This document shows positions 1 to 10,388 of a stretch of 64,000 nt of DNA, piece after piece. Position 1 is the stretch's first letter, and the number at the start of each line of letters is the position of its first letter. The translations under genes were made by a program, and so were the position numbers. A model generated the notes under the pieces. The model was not told the DNA's origin and did not search any database. It worked only from the letters and a program-made list of their open reading frames with translations. The stretch comes from Sinorhizobium meliloti (GTDB taxonomy: Bacteria; Pseudomonadota; Alphaproteobacteria; Rhizobiales; Rhizobiaceae): contig NZ_CP141212.1 in assembly GCF_035610345.1 (NCBI RefSeq), positions 377,976 to 441,975 on the forward strand, given 5' to 3'.

Positions 1-81
1 CTTTGTTTTTCGCCTGTCGTCATTCCAACCGCTGCACGGTTTCGCGCGACACACGCATTTGCCGGAGAGTGCCCGACGCCG

Positions 82-1287
82 TCAGTCCTCGTCAACCACT
101 CTCAGCTTCAATTGCCCTATGCGCCCGTCCATCGGGCGCCCGCTGCCGTCGCCCGGCTTTTCGCCCTGTCTCGGATCGGCCTCGGCCTGCAGCTCGAGCG
201 CCTCGATCTTGGCGCCCCGACGGGTCAGCTTGTCCGAGGAGATCAGGATGTCCTCGACATCCTTCTGCGTCATGGCGAAATGGCCCTGGAGCTTGCGTAC
301 GCGCTCATCGAGACGCGAGAGGTCTTCCATCAGCCGTACGACTTCGCCCTGGATCAGGTGGGCCTGCTCACGCATGCGGGCGTCTTTCAGGATCGCCTGG
401 ATGACCTGGATCGAGAGGAGCAGGAGCGACGGAGAGACGATGACGATCCGCTGGCGGTGCGCCTTCTGGACGATCGCTTCGAAATGCTCATGGATTTCGG
501 CGAAGATCGATTCGGAGGGAACGAAGAGGAAGGCCGTATCCTGGGTCTCGCCCGGCAGGAGATATTTGCCGGAGATATCGCGGATATGCACCTCCATGTC
601 GCGGCGGAAGGCCTGCGCGGCCTGTTGCCGCCGTTCGGCGCTCGCCGCGTCCCTCATGGAATTCCAGGCCTCGAGCGGAAACTTCGCGTCGATGACCAGC
701 GGCGGCTGGCCGTTCGGCATGCGGATGGTGCAATCCGGCCGCGCGCCGTTGGAAAGCGTCGCCTGGAAGGCAAAGGCGCCCATCGGCAGGCCGTCCGCGA
801 CGATCGCCTCCATGCGCGACTGTCCGAAGGCGCCGCGCGTCTGCTTGTTGGCGAGGATGCTCTGCAGCCCGGCCATATCCTTGGCGAGCGACTGGATGTT
901 GTTCTGCGCGTTGTCGATCACCGCGAGCCGCTCCTGGAGCCGCCGCAGATTTTCGTGCGTCGCCTTCGTCTGCTCGCTGATCGAGGCGCCGATGCGATGC
1001 GTCATTCCGTCGATGCGCTGGCTGAGCGACTGGTTCAGTTCCGCCTGCCGGGCGCCCAGCACCTCGGTCATGGCGGCGATCCGTCCCTGCATCTCCGTCT
1101 GCGCCGCGATGAGCGCCGACATTTGCTCTTCGCGGTCGATCGCGCGAGCCGAACGGGCGCGCCGCACCATAATGGCCGAGAACAGCACCACGAGAAGGGC
1201 GGCGGCTGTGACGAGGAGGCCGGCCGTGACGGGCAGGGCGCCGACGAGGAACAGCGGCTGATCGAAGGAAAAGGGGATGGGCTCCAT
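82..1287 (-). CDS. rmuC: DNA recombination protein RmuC
   Basis: The 401 aa protein opens with an N-terminal membrane anchor (about residues 17-42) followed by a long coiled-coil stretch (about 50-160) and then the RmuC nuclease-like core, with the typical segments around residues 190-215 ([22 protein letters not shown]) and 270-290 ([15 protein letters not shown]). RmuC proteins limit inversions and rearrangements at inverted repeats and are thought to act as membrane-anchored nucleases. Family length is about 380-480 aa, so this is full length. It is divergent from def across about 150 bp. The ATG at 1287 precedes the anchor directly. The exact biochemical activity is not shown by the sequence. 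Confidence 0.9.
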   Translation of the reverse strand: MEPIPFSFDQPLFLVGALPVTAGLLVTAAALLVVLFSAIMVRRARSARAIDREEQMSALIAAQTEMQGRIAAMTEVLGARQAELNQSLSQRIDGMTHRIGASISEQTKATHENLRRLQERLAVIDNAQNNIQSLAKDMAGLQSILANKQTRGAFGQSRMEAIVADGLPMGAFAFQATLSNGARPDCTIRMPNGQPPLVIDAKFPLEAWNSMRDAASAERRQQAAQAFRRDMEVHIRDISGKYLLPGETQDTAFLFVPSESIFAEIHEHFEAIVQKAHRQRIVIVSPSLLLLSIQVIQAILKDARMREQAHLIQGEVVRLMEDLSRLDERVRKLQGHFAMTQKDVEDILISSDKLTRRGAKIEALELQAEADPRQGEKPGDGSGRPMDGRIGQLKLRVVDED

Positions 1288-1436
1288 GGCCGCAGACTAA
1301 CAGATTCGCGTGCGAAAACCAGATCAAAACGAGAACATACATTTTCGCGTGCCGGTCGTTCCCACTTGGAGCGCCACGGGTTTGGCAATGGCAATTTTCT
1401 TGCGCGTCGAGGGAAAGATCGGCTATGGGGATCGAC

Positions 1437-1961
1437 ATGACGATCAAGCCGCTCATCATTCTTCCCGATCCGGTTCTGCGCCAGGTGTCGACACCGGTGG
1501 AGACCATTGACGCCGATATTCGCCGGCTCGCCGACGATATGCTGGAAACCATGTACGACGCGCCGGGCATCGGTCTCGCCGCGATACAGATCGGCGTGCC
1601 GAAGCGCCTCCTGGTTCTGGATGTGACGAAGGAGGGAGAGGAGAAACAGCCGCTCGTCTTCATCAATCCGAAGGTCGTCCGCTCGTCCGAGGAGCGTTCG
1701 GTCTATGAGGAAGGCTGCCTTTCGATCCCCGACTATTACGCCGAGGTCGAGCGACCCGCCGCGATCACGGTCGAGTATGTCGATCGCGAGGGCAAGGAAC
1801 AGGCGGTCGAGGCCGAGGGCCTGCTCGCCACCTGCCTGCAGCACGAGATCGACCATCTGAACGGCGTCCTGTTCATCGATTACATCTCCAAGCTCAAGCG
1901 AGATATGGTGATTCGCAGGTTCACCAAGGCGGCCAAGACGCGCGGCGCAAAGGCGATCTGA
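1437..1961 (+). CDS. def: Peptide deformylase
   Basis: Removes the N-formyl group from nascent proteins in the cytoplasm. All three family motifs are present: [16 protein letters not shown] and the metal-binding QHEIDHLNG, so the Cys and two His ligands of the catalytic metal and the general-acid Glu are intact. I chose ATG 1437 (protein starting [12 protein letters not shown], 174 aa) because homologues start there and a GGGGAT sequence lies just upstream; an in-frame ATG at 1425 would add four residues. It is followed after 113 bp by fmt, whose product adds the formyl group, so formylation and deformylation are encoded side by side. Confidence 0.95.
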   Translation: MTIKPLIILPDPVLRQVSTPVETIDADIRRLADDMLETMYDAPGIGLAAIQIGVPKRLLVLDVTKEGEEKQPLVFINPKVVRSSEERSVYEEGCLSIPDYYAEVERPAAITVEYVDREGKEQAVEAEGLLATCLQHEIDHLNGVLFIDYISKLKRDMVIRRFTKAAKTRGAKAI

Positions 1962-2074
1962 TCCGTTCATGTCTTAGGTCGACCCGGCCTGAAACATTGT
2001 GATCTAGCGTCGCGGCCGCGTTCGAGCTGGAGCCGCCCCGCTCACGGGCAATCGAAAGAGACGGAGGCCGCCAC

Positions 2075-3010
2075 TTGCCGCTTCGCATCATCTTCATGGG
2101 CACGCCGGAATTTTCCGTACCGACGCTCCTGGCGCTCGCCGGGGCGGGTCACGAGATCGCCGCCGTCTATACGCAGCCGCCGCGGCCGGCCGGCCGGCGC
2201 GGCCTCGACCTCAAGAAATCCTCCGTGCATCAGGCTGCCGAGCGCCTCGGCATTCCGGTGTTGGCGCCCGTCAACTTCAAGGACGCCGCCGACCGTCAGA
2301 CCTTCCGGGATTTCGGTGCGGACGTGGCGGTCGTCGTCGCCTACGGGCTGCTGCTGCCGGAGGAAATACTCTCCGGCACCCGCTTCGGCTGCTATAACGG
2401 CCATGCCTCGCTCCTGCCGCGCTGGCGGGGGGCGGCGCCGATCCAGCGGGCGGTCATGGCCGGCGACCGTGAGACCGGTATGATGGTGATGAAAATGGAC
2501 AAGGGGCTCGATACCGGCCCCGTCGCTCTCGCGCAGTCGGTTCCGATCGACGAGACGATGACGGCCGGCGAATTGCACGACCGGCTGATGCAGGTCGGAG
2601 CGGTGCTGATGACGGAGGCCATGGCCAGGCTCGAGGCCGGCGAGCTTCCACTCGCGCCGCAGGCGCAAGAGGGCGTCGCCTATGCCGCCAAGATTTCGAA
2701 GGAAGAGACCCGCATCGATTTCTCCCGGCCGGCGGCCGACGTGCACAACCATATCCGCGGCCTCTCGCCTTTTCCCGGCGCCTGGTTCGAACTCGACATT
2801 GCCGGCCGCCACGAACGCGTCAAGGTGCTTGGCTCCGAGATGTCGGAAGGGAAAGGTGCTCCCGGAGAAGTGCTTGATAATACTCTCAGCATCGCCTGCG
2901 GAAAAGGCGCGGTGCGGATGACGAGATTGCAGCGTGCGGGCGGCAAGGCGCTCGCCTCGGCCGATTTCCTGCGCGGCACGCCCATCGCTGCCGGCGCGAG
3001 GATCGCCTGA
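2075..3010 (+). CDS. fmt: Methionyl-tRNA formyltransferase
   Basis: Transfers formyl from 10-formyl-THF to Met-tRNAfMet. The 311 aa length is normal. The N-terminal catalytic domain shows [10 protein letters not shown], the [15 protein letters not shown] signature (catalytic Asn/His region [10 protein letters not shown]) and DTGPVAL; the C-terminal OB-fold tRNA-binding domain starts near residue 205. The start is TTG at 2075, with a well-placed GGAGG at 2063-2067; no ATG gives a complete N-terminus. The stop overlaps the truA start by one base (TGATG), so fmt and truA are translationally coupled. Confidence 0.95.
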   Translation: MPLRIIFMGTPEFSVPTLLALAGAGHEIAAVYTQPPRPAGRRGLDLKKSSVHQAAERLGIPVLAPVNFKDAADRQTFRDFGADVAVVVAYGLLLPEEILSGTRFGCYNGHASLLPRWRGAAPIQRAVMAGDRETGMMVMKMDKGLDTGPVALAQSVPIDETMTAGELHDRLMQVGAVLMTEAMARLEAGELPLAPQAQEGVAYAAKISKEETRIDFSRPAADVHNHIRGLSPFPGAWFELDIAGRHERVKVLGSEMSEGKGAPGEVLDNTLSIACGKGAVRMTRLQRAGGKALASADFLRGTPIAAGARIA

Positions 3011-3753
3011 TGCCCCGCTATCGCCTGACCGTCGAATATGACGGTTCCGATTATGTCGGCTGGCAGAGGCAGGACAACGGTCCCTCGATCCAGGGCGCCA
3101 TCGAGAAGGCGGTCCTGTCGCTCACCCGCGAGACGGTCTCGATCCGCGGCGCCGGGCGCACCGATTCCGGCGTTCATGCCAGGGGGCAGGTGGCGCATCT
3201 CGATCTCACGCGCGAGTGGAAGTCGTACACGCTGCAAAACGCCCTCAACGCGCATCTGGCGCTCGCCGGCGAACGGGTCTCGATCCTCGATGTCGCGGAA
3301 GCCCCCGGCGATTTCGATGCGCGTTTCTCTGCAATCCGCCGGCATTATCTCTATCGGATCGTTTCCCGCCGGTCGCCACTGGCGCTGGAGGCGCGGCGCG
3401 CCTGGTGGGTGCCGAAGCCGCTCGATCACGACGCCATGCACGAGGCGGCGCAGCGCCTCGTCGGCCATCACGATTTCACCACCTTCCGCTCGGCCCACTG
3501 CCAGGCGACGAGCCCCTTGCGCACGCTCGACCGGCTGGACGTTACCCGTGCGGGCGAGCTCATCGAAATCCGCGCCACGGCACAAAGCTTTCTCCACAAC
3601 CAGATCCGTTCCTTCGCGGGCTCCCTGAAGCTCGTGGGCGAGGGCAAATGGACGCCGGATGACCTGCAGATCGCGCTCGAAGCACGGGACCGCAAGGCGT
3701 GCGGCCCGGTCGCCCCGCCGGACGGGCTTTATTTCATGCGGGTGGATTACTAA
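3010..3753 (+). CDS. truA: tRNA pseudouridine(38-40) synthase
   Basis: Isomerises uridines 38-40 of the tRNA anticodon stem-loop. The 247 aa protein has the canonical start ([18 protein letters not shown]) and the catalytic-Asp motif [14 protein letters not shown], with the second domain motif [11 protein letters not shown] and the C-terminal [11 protein letters not shown]. It overlaps fmt by one base and is the last gene of the def-fmt-truA group. It is convergent with the membrane protein-dapE pair. Confidence 0.95.
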   Translation: MPRYRLTVEYDGSDYVGWQRQDNGPSIQGAIEKAVLSLTRETVSIRGAGRTDSGVHARGQVAHLDLTREWKSYTLQNALNAHLALAGERVSILDVAEAPGDFDARFSAIRRHYLYRIVSRRSPLALEARRAWWVPKPLDHDAMHEAAQRLVGHHDFTTFRSAHCQATSPLRTLDRLDVTRAGELIEIRATAQSFLHNQIRSFAGSLKLVGEGKWTPDDLQIALEARDRKACGPVAPPDGLYFMRVDY

Positions 3754-3767
3754 GCTGGAAACAGCAG

Positions 3768-3806
3768 CCCCTCATCCGGCCTGCCGGCCACCTTCTCCCC
3801 ATCATT
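3768..3806. repeat. Partial rhizobial intergenic repeat
   Basis: The spacer between the convergent genes truA and the membrane protein holds a C-rich stretch reading CCCCTCATCCGGCCTGCCGG followed by CACCTTCTCCCC. It resembles the left half of a dispersed repeat whose other copy, with a matching right arm, lies at about 21354-21420. No right arm is visible here, so it would not form the full hairpin. Low confidence that it has any function. Confidence 0.4.
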
Positions 3807-3839
3807 TGGCGGATGCGGGGCTTTCACGAACGCCGCCGC

Positions 3840-4436
3840 TCAACCCGGCATCAAGCCGAGCAGGCGCTGCAGGAACTGCATGATCATCAGCGGTGACAGC
3901 AGAAAGATCGCGGCAAGGGCGGCGGCGAGCAGGTTCTGCTTGGCGGTAACGGTCCGCAAGAGGCGGAAGAGCAGCGCGGAGCTGGCGACAAGCAGCAGAA
4001 GCCACAACAGGGCTGCCATACCGGCGCTGCCGGGTATGACCAGCAGCAACGCGGCCGGTACCGCCATGGCATAGGTCAACGGGACCTGGAGCCAATTGGT
4101 CGTGACGATTACCGGCACCACCAGGACGGAAAAGCCGAGCGGGCGCGAGAGGACCGCAATCAGCACGATCGGCAGCAGCCAGCTCACCAGATCGACGGCG
4201 AGAAGCTTCCCGAAGAAGCCGATGCCGACTGTCGTGCCGGTCGGCATCACCGAGAGATAATAGAGCCGCCACGAGGCCCAGCCGACCGCCAGCGCCGGCA
4301 GCGTCCAGAGGATCGCCGTGAAGGAGCGCCACAACCCGCTCTCGCTGATGTCCAGCCAGCGATAGCCTTCGTGGTTGCCCTGGATCAGCAGCCACAGCCC
4401 CTTGATATAGACAAGGACTTCCTCAAGCAGCGGCAT
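3840..4436 (-). CDS. Hypothetical integral membrane protein linked to dapE
   Basis: A 198 aa, very hydrophobic protein with about four to five predicted membrane segments (approximately residues 36-55, 75-97, 100-130, 132-160, 165-190). I do not recognise a named family beyond an uncharacterised rhizobial membrane protein. Its start overlaps the dapE 3' end by 14 bp on the same strand, which indicates an operon and translational coupling with dapE. No catalytic motif is visible. A role connected with lysine/peptidoglycan precursor metabolism would be guesswork from position only. Confidence 0.75.
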   Translation of the reverse strand: MPLLEEVLVYIKGLWLLIQGNHEGYRWLDISESGLWRSFTAILWTLPALAVGWASWRLYYLSVMPTGTTVGIGFFGKLLAVDLVSWLLPIVLIAVLSRPLGFSVLVVPVIVTTNWLQVPLTYAMAVPAALLLVIPGSAGMAALLWLLLLVASSALLFRLLRTVTAKQNLLAAALAAIFLLSPLMIMQFLQRLLGLMPG

Positions 4437-5616
4437 GACCGAACCAGCGGGCGATGAAGGTTTCGTAGATCCCGGTCAGGGTTTCGAGATCGGCAAGGGC
4501 GACGCGTTCGTCGACCATGTGCATGGTTTTGCCGACGAGGCCGAATTCGACGACGGGGCAATAGTCCTTGATGAAACGCGCGTCCGATGTGCCGCCGGTG
4601 GTCGACAGCTGCGGCTGCCGCCCGGTGACGGCCTCCACGGCACCTGAAAGCGAATCGATGAGCGCGTTGTTGCGCGTCAGGAAGACATGGCTCGGACGCT
4701 CGTTCCAGACGATTTCGTATCTGGCCGGAGCGCGGCCGGGCCTCAGCGCGCTGTCGGCTGCTGCGCGGTCGAGACGCGCGACGATCTCCGCCATCAGGCT
4801 TTCGGCCGTCCAGCGGTCGTTGAACCGGATGTTGAAGGCGGCGCTCGCCCTCGCGGGAATGACGTTGACCGCGGAATTGCCCACGTCGATGGTCGTGACT
4901 TCGAGGTTCGAAGGCTGGAAATTTTCCGTTCCGTCGTCGAAGGGCGGGTCCATCAGAGCCTTTGCGAGCTGCAGGATGCTGCGCACCGGATTGTCCGCAA
5001 GATGCGGATAGGCCGCGTGGCCCTGGACGCCGTGAACGGTGATCCGGCCGGAGAGCGACCCGCGCCGGCCGATCTTGATCATGTCGCCGATGCCGTCCGG
5101 ATTGGTCGGCTCGCCGACGAGACAGGCGTCCCAGCGCTCGCCCCTTGCCGCCGCCCATTCGAGGAGCTTAACCGTGCCGTTGATCGCCGGGCCTTCCTCG
5201 TCGCCGGTGATGAGGAAGGAGATCGAGCCCTTTGGCGCGCCATGCTTCTCGATATGGCGGGCGACCGCCGCCACGAAACAGGCAATGCCGCCCTTCATGT
5301 CGACCGCGCCGCGTCCGTACATTTCACCTTCGGCGATCGCGGCGGAGAAGGGCGGTCGACTCCAGGCGGCTTCGTCGCCGACAGGCACCACATCGGTGTG
5401 ACCGGCGAACATCAGATGCGGTCCGTCGCCCCCGATCCGGGCGTAAAGGTTTTCGATGTCGGGCGTTCCGGGTTCCTTCGCCACGACCCGGTCGACCTTG
5501 AAGCCGACCGGTGCCAGCATGGCTTCAAGAGTGGTCAGCGCGCCTCCCTCGGCGGGTGTGACGGAGGGGCAGCGAATGAGGGCAGCGAGATTGGAGACGG
5601 GATCGGTCGGGAACAT
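4423..5616 (-). CDS. dapE: Succinyl-diaminopimelate desuccinylase
   Basis: Hydrolyses N-succinyl-LL-diaminopimelate to LL-DAP and succinate in the lysine/meso-DAP branch that feeds cell-wall synthesis. The 397 aa protein shows the M20 metallopeptidase signatures: [12 protein letters not shown] (metal His and Asp), [10 protein letters not shown] (bridging Asp), the general-base Glu in ITGDEEGPA, and the late metal His in [11 protein letters not shown]...KTMHMVDE. Length is normal for DapE. dapD, which makes the succinylated substrate of the same pathway, lies about 10 kb away on the same strand. Confidence 0.95.
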   Translation of the reverse strand: MFPTDPVSNLAALIRCPSVTPAEGGALTTLEAMLAPVGFKVDRVVAKEPGTPDIENLYARIGGDGPHLMFAGHTDVVPVGDEAAWSRPPFSAAIAEGEMYGRGAVDMKGGIACFVAAVARHIEKHGAPKGSISFLITGDEEGPAINGTVKLLEWAAARGERWDACLVGEPTNPDGIGDMIKIGRRGSLSGRITVHGVQGHAAYPHLADNPVRSILQLAKALMDPPFDDGTENFQPSNLEVTTIDVGNSAVNVIPARASAAFNIRFNDRWTAESLMAEIVARLDRAAADSALRPGRAPARYEIVWNERPSHVFLTRNNALIDSLSGAVEAVTGRQPQLSTTGGTSDARFIKDYCPVVEFGLVGKTMHMVDERVALADLETLTGIYETFIARWFGHAAA

Positions 5617-5738
5617 GGAAGGTATGCCTGCGAAGCCGGTGGGCCAGAAAAGGTAGTCCGAGAAACAGAGATTGCCGGTTTATCCGATCAGCCACCCGCT
5701 GTCACGTCCGATGAACCCGGCGGGTTTCGCAGTGCGCT

Positions 5739-5771
5739 GAAAAGAGAACGGGCCGGACAGATGTCCGGCCC
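5739..5771 (-). terminator. Intrinsic terminator of the RND efflux operon
   Basis: A perfect 10 bp stem (GGGCCGGACA at 5750-5759, TGTCCGGCCC at 5762-5771, two-base loop) lies 35 bp after the pump stop codon. Read on the minus strand it is followed by a T-rich tail, GTTCTCTTTTC. It would end the pump operon before dapE. Confidence 0.75.
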
Positions 5772-5805
5772 GCCATCGACCGCGTTTTTTGGGGGGCAGG
5801 AAAGG

Positions 5806-8800
5806 CTACTCGCCGGGGGCGAGATGCGGGGCTTCGATATGCGCTCCGGTGTGCTTCAGAGGCCTTTCGCCGGAAAGTTTGCGGATGAGCACATAGAAGA
5901 CGGGCGTCATGAAGATGCCGAAGGCCGTGACGCCGATCATCCCGGCAAACACCGCCACGCCCATGGCGGAGCGCATTTCCGCCCCGGCGCCGGTGGAGGT
6001 GACGAGCGGCACGACGCCCATGATGAAGGCCATCGAGGTCATCAGGATCGGTCTGAGCCGGAGGCGGCTCGCCTCGATCGCGGCACTGACGGCATTGCTG
6101 CCGGACAGCTCCAGTTCGCGGGCGAATTCGACGATCAGGATCGCGTTCTTCGCCGACAGACCCACCAGAACGATGAGGCCGATCTGGGTGAAGACGTTGT
6201 TGTCGCCGCCGGTCAGCCAGACGCCCGTCAGCGCCGCCATGATGCCCATCGGCACGATCAGGATGATCGCGATCGGCAGCAGCAGGCTCTCATACTGGGC
6301 CGCAAGCACGAGATAGACGAGCAGCAGCGCCAGCGGAAAGACGAGGATGCCCGAATTGCCGGCGAGGATCTGCTGATAGGTCAGGTCCGTCCACTCGTAC
6401 GAAATGCCGGGCGGCAGCGTCTCGGCCGCAATCCGCTCGATGGCCGCCTGCGCCTGGCCGGAGGAGAAGCCGGGTGCCGGTCCGCCATTGATGTCTGCGG
6501 CGAGGAAGCCGTTGTAGCGGATCGCCCGCTCGGCGCCGACCGTCTGCTCCACGTTGAGCAGGGCCGACAGCGGAATCATCTCGCCCGTCTGCGAACGCAC
6601 CTTCAGCTTGCCGATGTCGTCGGCGTGGCTGCGATAGCTCGCATCGGCCTGGATGCGCACGCTGTAGGTGCGGCCGAACGCGTTGAAGTCGTTGACGTAG
6701 AGCGAGCCCAGATAGATTTGCAGCGTCTCGAACACGTCCGTGACCGCGACGCCGAGCTGGCGCGCCTTGGTGCGGTCGAGGTCGGCATAGAGCTGCGGCA
6801 CGTTGATCTGGTAGCTCGAATAGAGCCCGGCGAGTTCGGGTGCCGCCATCGCCTTGGCGAGGACGGCCTTGGTCGCATCGTCAAGCGTCCGGTAGCCGAG
6901 TCCGTTCCTGTCCTCGATCTGCAGCTTGAAGCCGCCGGTCGTGCCGAGGCCCTGGACGGGCGGTGGCGGGAACATGGCGATGAAGGCATCCTGGATCGCC
7001 CCGAACTCCTGGTTCAATTGCATGGCGATGGCGCCGCCCGAAAGTTCGGGCGTCGTACGCTCCTCGAACGGCTTCAGCGACACGAAGACGATGCCGGAGT
7101 TGGACGAGTTGGTGAAGCCGTTTATCGACAGGCCCGGGAAGGCGATGGCGTGTTCGACGCCCGGGTGCTTGAGGGCGATCTCGCTCATGCGCCGGATGAC
7201 GTCTTCCGAGCGATCGAGCGTCGCCGCGTCCGGAAGCTGCGCGAAACCGATGAGATATTGCTTGTCCTGGGCCGGCACGAAGCCGCCGGGCACCGCGCGG
7301 AAGAGCACGAAAGTGACCCCGAGGAGGACGACATAGACGCCCATGACCAGCGACTTGCGGGTAAGGATGCCGCCGACGCCGCGGCCATAGGCCTCCGAAC
7401 TCGCTCCGAAGAAGCGGTTGAAACCGCGGAAGAACCAGCCGAACAACCGATCCATGACCCGCGTCAGACGGTCCTTCGGGGCGTGGTGGTCCTTCAGGAG
7501 AAGGGCGGCGAGCGCCGGCGAGAGCGTCAGCGAGTTGAGGGCTGAAATCACCGTCGAGATCGCGATGGTCAGCGCGAACTGGCGGTAGAACTGGCCGGTG
7601 AGCCCGGTGATGAAGGCGAGCGGCACGAATACCGCTACGAGGACCAGCGCGATCGCGATGATCGGCCCAGACACCTCCTGCATGGCGCGATAGGTTGCCT
7701 GCACCGGCGAGAGACCCTGGGAGATATTTCGTTCGACGTTCTCGACGACGACGATGGCGTCGTCGACGACGATGCCGATCGCCAGCACCAGGCCGAAGAG
7801 GCTGAGCGCGTTGATCGAGAAGCCGAAGACATACATCACGGCGAAGGTACCGACGATCGAGACGGGCACGGCAACGAGCGGGATGATCGAGGCGCGCCAG
7901 GTCTGCAGGAAGACGATGACGACGACGACCACGAGCGCGATGGCTTCGAGCAGCGTGTGGATGACCGATTCGATCGACGCCCGGACGAACTGCGTCGTGT
8001 CGTAGACGATCTCGTAATCGACGCCATCCGGCATGGTCTGCTTCAGCTCGGCCATGACCTTGTGGACGTTTTCGGAGATCTGGATGGCGTTGGAGCCGGG
8101 CGCCTGAAACACGCCCATGCCGACGGCAGCCTTGTTGTCGAGAAGCGAGCGCAGCGAATAGTCCGCCGCCCCCATTTCGACGCGGGCGACGTCGCCGAGG
8201 CGCGTGATCTCCCCACTATCGCCCGATTTGACGACGATGTCGGCAAAATCCTCGGGTGTCTTGAGGCGGCCCTGAGCGTTGACGGAGAGCTGCAGGTCGA
8301 GGCCGGGAACCGACGGCGAAGCGCCGATGACGCCCGCGGCTGCCTGGACGTTCTGTCCACGGACGGCATTGGCGATGTCGCTCGCTGCAAGCCCGCGCTC
8401 TGCGGCCTTTTCGGGGTCGATCCAGACGCGCATGGAATAGTCGCCGCCGCCGAATATCTGCACCTGGCCGACGCCGTCTACGCGCGCCAGCCGGTCCTTG
8501 ACGTTCAGGACGCCGTAATTGCGCAGATAGTTGATGTCGTATTGCCCGTTGGGCGAAATGAGGTGCACGACGAGCGTCAGGTCGGGCGAGCTCTTGACGG
8601 TGGTGACGCCGAGCCGGCGCACCTCTTCCGGCAGCCGCGGCTCGGCCTGCGAGACGCGGTTCTGCACCAGCTGCTGAGCCTGGTCCGGGTCGGTTCCGAG
8701 CTCGAAGGTGACGGTCAGCGTCATCAGACCGTCGGCGGTCGCCTGGCTCTGCATGTAAAGCATGCCCTCGACGCCGTTGATCTGCTCTTCGAGCGGCGTA

Positions 8801-8991
8801 GCGACGGTTTCGGCGATGACGGCCGGGTTGGCGCCCGGATATTGCGCCCTGACCACGATCTGCGGAGGAACGACTTCCGGATATTCGGAAATCGGCAGGC
8901 CGGTCATGCCGATCAGGCCCGCGACGAAGATGATCACGGAGAGAACGCCCGCGAAGACCGGGCGGTCGACGAAGAAGCGTGAGAAATTCAT
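5806..8991 (-). CDS. RND multidrug efflux permease, MexF/AcrB-like
   Basis: Inner-membrane proton/drug antiporter of a tripartite pump. The 1061 aa protein has the HAE1-type start (MNFSRFFVDRPVFAGV), two large periplasmic loops, the proton-relay Asp pair of TM4 in GIVVDDAIVVVENVERN and the TM10 lysine in VGLSAKNAILIVEFARE. The RLPEEVRRLGVTTVKSSP segment is closest to MexF-like members. I chose ATG 8991, preceded by AAGGGGG, over the longer open frame reaching 9057. It follows the adaptor gene by about 130 bp on the same strand. No TolC/OprM-type outer-membrane channel gene is nearby, so the pump must borrow one encoded elsewhere. Substrates cannot be read from sequence. Confidence 0.93.
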   Translation of the reverse strand: MNFSRFFVDRPVFAGVLSVIIFVAGLIGMTGLPISEYPEVVPPQIVVRAQYPGANPAVIAETVATPLEEQINGVEGMLYMQSQATADGLMTLTVTFELGTDPDQAQQLVQNRVSQAEPRLPEEVRRLGVTTVKSSPDLTLVVHLISPNGQYDINYLRNYGVLNVKDRLARVDGVGQVQIFGGGDYSMRVWIDPEKAAERGLAASDIANAVRGQNVQAAAGVIGASPSVPGLDLQLSVNAQGRLKTPEDFADIVVKSGDSGEITRLGDVARVEMGAADYSLRSLLDNKAAVGMGVFQAPGSNAIQISENVHKVMAELKQTMPDGVDYEIVYDTTQFVRASIESVIHTLLEAIALVVVVVIVFLQTWRASIIPLVAVPVSIVGTFAVMYVFGFSINALSLFGLVLAIGIVVDDAIVVVENVERNISQGLSPVQATYRAMQEVSGPIIAIALVLVAVFVPLAFITGLTGQFYRQFALTIAISTVISALNSLTLSPALAALLLKDHHAPKDRLTRVMDRLFGWFFRGFNRFFGASSEAYGRGVGGILTRKSLVMGVYVVLLGVTFVLFRAVPGGFVPAQDKQYLIGFAQLPDAATLDRSEDVIRRMSEIALKHPGVEHAIAFPGLSINGFTNSSNSGIVFVSLKPFEERTTPELSGGAIAMQLNQEFGAIQDAFIAMFPPPPVQGLGTTGGFKLQIEDRNGLGYRTLDDATKAVLAKAMAAPELAGLYSSYQINVPQLYADLDRTKARQLGVAVTDVFETLQIYLGSLYVNDFNAFGRTYSVRIQADASYRSHADDIGKLKVRSQTGEMIPLSALLNVEQTVGAERAIRYNGFLAADINGGPAPGFSSGQAQAAIERIAAETLPPGISYEWTDLTYQQILAGNSGILVFPLALLLVYLVLAAQYESLLLPIAIILIVPMGIMAALTGVWLTGGDNNVFTQIGLIVLVGLSAKNAILIVEFARELELSGSNAVSAAIEASRLRLRPILMTSMAFIMGVVPLVTSTGAGAEMRSAMGVAVFAGMIGVTAFGIFMTPVFYVLIRKLSGERPLKHTGAHIEAPHLAPGE

Positions 8992-9122
8992 GGCATCCCC
9001 CTTGGGAACTTCAGGCAAGCAGGGAGCGTCTGCGGCGAAAATGTTCGCTGCGAGCACCGGTGCATGCCGTAGGAATGTGTTGTGGGCGCCCTGCCTCTAT
9101 GGTTCGGCAGGGCGCAGGCGCT

Positions 9123-10337
9123 TTATGGCTTGGCGATCGAGGCGGTAGCCTGTTCGGCCGGCTGCGGGGCAACCACGACTCCGGGGCGCACGCGCTGCAG
9201 GCCGTTGACCACGATGTTCTCACCCGGCTTCAGGCCGTTCTCCACGATCCGCAGACCGTCCGCGACGGGCCCGAGCGTGACCTGGCGGTACTCCACCTTG
9301 TTGTCGGCGCCGACGACCAGGACGAATTTCTTGTCCTGATCCGAGCTGATGGCGCGGTCGCTGATCACCAGCTTTTCCTCGGGCTGCGGATCGCCGATCC
9401 GGATTCGCACGAACTGGCCCGGGATCAGGCGGCCGTCGGCATTGGCGAGTTCCGCCCGAAGGCGAATCGTGCCGGTTGCCGCGTCCACCTCGTTGTTGAT
9501 GAGCTGGATATGGCCGGTGATCGGCGTTCCCTCGTCGGCGGAAGTGCCGACCTCGACGGGAATGCGTTCGATCGCCTCGGTCCTTGCCGCCGAGGCGGAA
9601 AGCTTCGCCAGGGCTGCCGCCACGACCTCTTCGCTGGCATTGAAGCTGGCATAGATCGGGTCGACGGATACGAGCGTGGTCAGCACCGGCGAGGCGGAGC
9701 CGGCGGAGACCAGATTGCCCGCCGTCACGTTGAGCCTGCCGACGCGGCCGCTGATCGGCGCACGCACTTCGGTATATTCCAGATCGAGTCTGGCGGTCTG
9801 GAGGGCGGCCTTCGCCGAGCGGAGGTTCGCCCGCGCCTCGTCGTAGACGCTGAGCCTCTGGTCGACCCCGCTCTGCGGGATAGCGTTGGTGGTCACCAGT
9901 TTGCGGCCGCGTTCGAGTTCGGTCTTGGCGAGCGCGACACGGGCCTCGGCTGCGGCGACCTGAGCCTCGGCGCGCTCGACTGCTGCGGCAAAGGGTTCGG
10001 GGTCGATCGTCACGAGCAGATCGCCTTTCCGGACCAGCGCGCCTTCACGGAAATGGGCGCTCAGGATCGCGCCGCCGACGCGGGGACGGATCTCGACGCG
10101 CTCGATCGCTTCGAGCCGGCCGGAGAAGCTCTCCCAGGTCGTGATGCGGCGCGATTCGGCCTTGGCGACGGAAACCGGAACGGCCGGCGGGGTCGCTGCT
10201 GCTGCGGGCGCTTCGGTCGCGGCATCCGCCTGGAAACGCTGGGGCAGCCCGAAGAAGACGGCTGCGCCGCCGCCGACGGACAAAAGGATGCTCAAGCCGG
10301 CGCCCCACAGGACCCGGCGGGTTACTGTCGATGTCAT
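9123..10337 (-). CDS. RND efflux periplasmic adaptor (membrane fusion protein)
   Basis: 404 aa protein that links the inner-membrane RND pump to an outer-membrane channel. It has an N-terminal membrane anchor/signal (about residues 8-30), a lipoyl-like half at IRPRVGGAILSAHFREG with the partner half at YTEVRAPISGRVGRLNVT, an alpha-helical hairpin between them, and C-terminal beta-barrel and membrane-proximal domains. No lipobox cysteine is evident. It lies 51 bp downstream of the hydrolase-like gene and upstream of the pump, all on the minus strand, consistent with one operon controlled from the promoter region shared with the divergent LysR gene. Confidence 0.93.
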   Translation of the reverse strand: MTSTVTRRVLWGAGLSILLSVGGGAAVFFGLPQRFQADAATEAPAAAATPPAVPVSVAKAESRRITTWESFSGRLEAIERVEIRPRVGGAILSAHFREGALVRKGDLLVTIDPEPFAAAVERAEAQVAAAEARVALAKTELERGRKLVTTNAIPQSGVDQRLSVYDEARANLRSAKAALQTARLDLEYTEVRAPISGRVGRLNVTAGNLVSAGSASPVLTTLVSVDPIYASFNASEEVVAAALAKLSASAARTEAIERIPVEVGTSADEGTPITGHIQLINNEVDAATGTIRLRAELANADGRLIPGQFVRIRIGDPQPEEKLVISDRAISSDQDKKFVLVVGADNKVEYRQVTLGPVADGLRIVENGLKPGENIVVNGLQRVRPGVVVAPQPAEQATASIAKP

Positions 10338-10388
10338 GTTTTCTCCTTGCCGGTTGGGAGCCCGGCTCTGTGCTTACTGTCTTATTTG

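Noticed and set aside
4687..7545. 952-codon plus-strand open frame opposite dapE and the RND pump
   Set aside because: It is antisense to two well-recognised genes, has biased Arg/Asp/Gly/His-rich composition typical of antisense frames in high-GC DNA, and matches no family.
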